Assembly (NCBI RefSeq): GCF_003351225.1
Contig: NZ_QQSY01000002.1
Span: 982,118 to 1,046,117, forward strand
Length of the DNA stretch: 64,000 nt
Reading direction: 5' to 3'
From: Dyella solisilvae
GTDB lineage: Bacteria > Pseudomonadota > Gammaproteobacteria > Xanthomonadales > Rhodanobacteraceae
Shown: one piece after another, positions 62,618 through 64,000 of the stretch
Layout of the letters: the number at the start of each line of letters is the position of its first letter
How positions within the stretch are numbered: the first letter of the stretch is position 1
Position numbers and translations under genes: made by a program
Notes under the pieces: generated by a model
What the model saw: the letters and a program-made list of their open reading frames with translations, nothing else
Database searches by the model: none
What the model was told of the DNA's origin: nothing

Positions 62618-64000
62618 GGCGCCGCGGCCAGTTGGTCGCAACGCTCGCTGGCGCAGGCCTGCCAGCCACCCCCCAGCGCCTTGTACACCGACACCGCCCG
62701 CACATTGATCGCGGCCTGTGCATCGGCCAGCGAATCCTCGGCCTCGAGCTGGGTGCGTTCGGCATCCAGCAGCTGCAGGAAGTCGGCGGCGCCCTCCTGG
62801 TAGCGGATGCGCGCGAGGTCGGCGGCGTGGCGGCTGTTGGTCACCTGGTCCTCGAGCTTCAGCACCCGATCGCGCTGCAGGTTGTAGCCGACGATCGCGT
62901 TGTCGACGTCTTCGACCGCCTGCAACACGGTGCGCTGGTAGTTGGCCAGCGCCTCGTCAGCACGCGCCTCACTGGCATGGACGTTGGAGCGCACGCGCTG
63001 CACGTTGAGTCCCGACCAGGTGATGCTGGGCGCAATCGACCAGGCGCGCGACGCAGGCCCGCCGAAGTCGTTGCTGCGACCGGCAAGGAAGCCGAGGAAG
63101 CCACCCAGCGAGATATGTGGGTAGTAGTCGGCCTTGGCCACGCCGATGCGCGCGTTGGCGGCGGCGAGTTCGCGCTCGGCCACGCGCACGTCCGGGCGGC
63201 GCTCCAGCACGTCGCCTGCGTTGCCGATGGCAAGCGCGACGTCGATGGGTTTGAAGCCCTGCGGCGACAGGTCGACGTCCAGTTCACCCGGGCGCTCACC
63301 CAGCAGCACCGCCAGGCGGGCGGTGTCGTTCTGCGCCAGTGTCTGCAGCGTGGGCAGCTGCGCTTCCACGAACTTCAGCCGCGCGGTGGCGCTGGCCACG
63401 TCCTGCTCCGAGCCGGTGCCGATGTCGGAGCGCGCATGGATCAGGCGCAGCGACTCGCGCTGGTTCTCGATGTCGCGGTTGGCCACGTCGATGCGCAGCT
63501 GCACGCCGCGCAGGTCGAAGTAGTAGCGGGCCACCTCGGCAAACAGCGTCACCTGCGCATCCTGCAACGACGCCTCGCTGGCGCCGGCGTCGGCGCCGGC
63601 CGCCTCCACCGAACGGCGGATGCCACCGAACAGATCGATTTCCCAGCTGGCGTCGAAACCCGCCTGGTAGCTGGTGACGGTGGTGCGCTGGTCGGTGAAG
63701 CCCGGCTGCTGCCCGCGGCTGCGCGAGTAGTTGGCGACCGTTTCGACGTCGGGAATCTGCTGCGACTTGGCCACGCCCAGCAGCGCGCGCGATTCACGCA
63801 GGCGCGCATAGGCGATCCTCAGGTCCGGACTGTTGGCCGCCGCTCGCTGGATCAGCCCATTGAGCGTGGGGTCGTTGAACTGCTTCCACCAGTCGGCCTG
63901 GAAGCCTTCCGTGGACTCGTGCGTGGCGTTGACGCCCTGCATGGCCAGCGGCTGCTCCTGCGGCGCGTGATAGTCGGGGCCGACGCTGACGCAGCCGGAC
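62614..64000 (-). CDS. RND efflux outer-membrane lipoprotein, NodT/OprM family (partial)
   Basis: This is the outer-membrane channel component of a tripartite efflux pump; its start lies beyond the right edge. The part seen has the lipoprotein segment SGCVSVGPDYHAPQ at the window end, then two TolC-like repeats with QADWWKQFNDPTLNGLI, DASWEIDLFGGIRR, VLERRPDVRVAERELAAANA and YQEGAADFLQLLDAERTQLE, and ends at 62614. It overlaps the SDR start by 4 bp. The inner-membrane pump and adaptor are presumably just outside the window. Confidence 0.93.

Overview
The window is high-GC gammaproteobacterial chromosome around the replication origin. The gene order rpmH-rnpA-yidC-mnmE on the minus strand, diverging from dnaA-dnaN-recF-gyrB, then a TPR gene, tonB-exbB-exbD-exbD and pdxJ, is the xanthomonad arrangement. 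The accessory genes (PA0069-type radical SAM, SufR-like regulator, SRPBCC and DUF3224 proteins) and the intergenic repeats fit Rhodanobacteraceae (Dyella, Rhodanobacter, Luteibacter or a relative). No rRNA, tRNA, CRISPR array, insertion sequence or prophage was recognised. The assignment to a family is inference from synteny and gene content.

Region 1 (1-7066, minus strand): a partial ftsK that lacks the usual first membrane helix, mnmE, a 0.7-kb intergenic mosaic of repeats, yidC, rnpA and rpmH. Region 2 (7067-13441): dnaA, an origin-like dnaA-dnaN spacer with DnaA boxes, dnaN, recF (with two perfect 16-bp parS-like palindromes inside its coding sequence) and gyrB. Region 3 (13758-19243): a periplasmic TPR protein, a TonB/ExbB/ExbD/ExbD energy-transducing operon ending in a strong terminator, and the opposing PPTase-pdxJ pair. 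Region 4 (19357-29244): an acetate-utilisation block made of a CrbS-type SLC5 hybrid kinase, a CrbR-type LuxR regulator, acs, a divergent DcaP-like porin and an MFS (MHS-type) transporter. The acs-porin spacer holds repeated TTCGACTTTGGTCGAA sites.

Region 5 (29388-49604): mixed metabolic and membrane genes. These are a membrane-anchored patatin, a radical SAM protein, a GntR-ABC-permease operon with an apparently leaderless regulator, a His-rich periplasmic protein paired with a Cys-rich SufR-like regulator, an S9 peptidase, a patatin lipoprotein, fbp, a DJ-1-like protein without the catalytic Cys, a GST, a WYL regulator, a SulP transporter, a DUF885 metallopeptidase-like protein, a membrane protein and an SRPBCC protein. 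Region 6 (49744-64000): a Xre/RES toxin-antitoxin pair, an OmpW porin, phhA with its divergent Lrp/AsnC regulator, an acyltransferase plus hydrolase pair, a sorbosone-dehydrogenase-like protein, a PEBP protein, a run of small envelope-stress-type membrane proteins (DUF1328, DUF883, YqjE-like, YqjK-like), an AI-2E family permease, a GNAT protein, an alpha/beta hydrolase, an SDR, and an RND outer-membrane channel that runs off the right edge.

All assignments come from reading the translated sequences and motifs; no database search was run.
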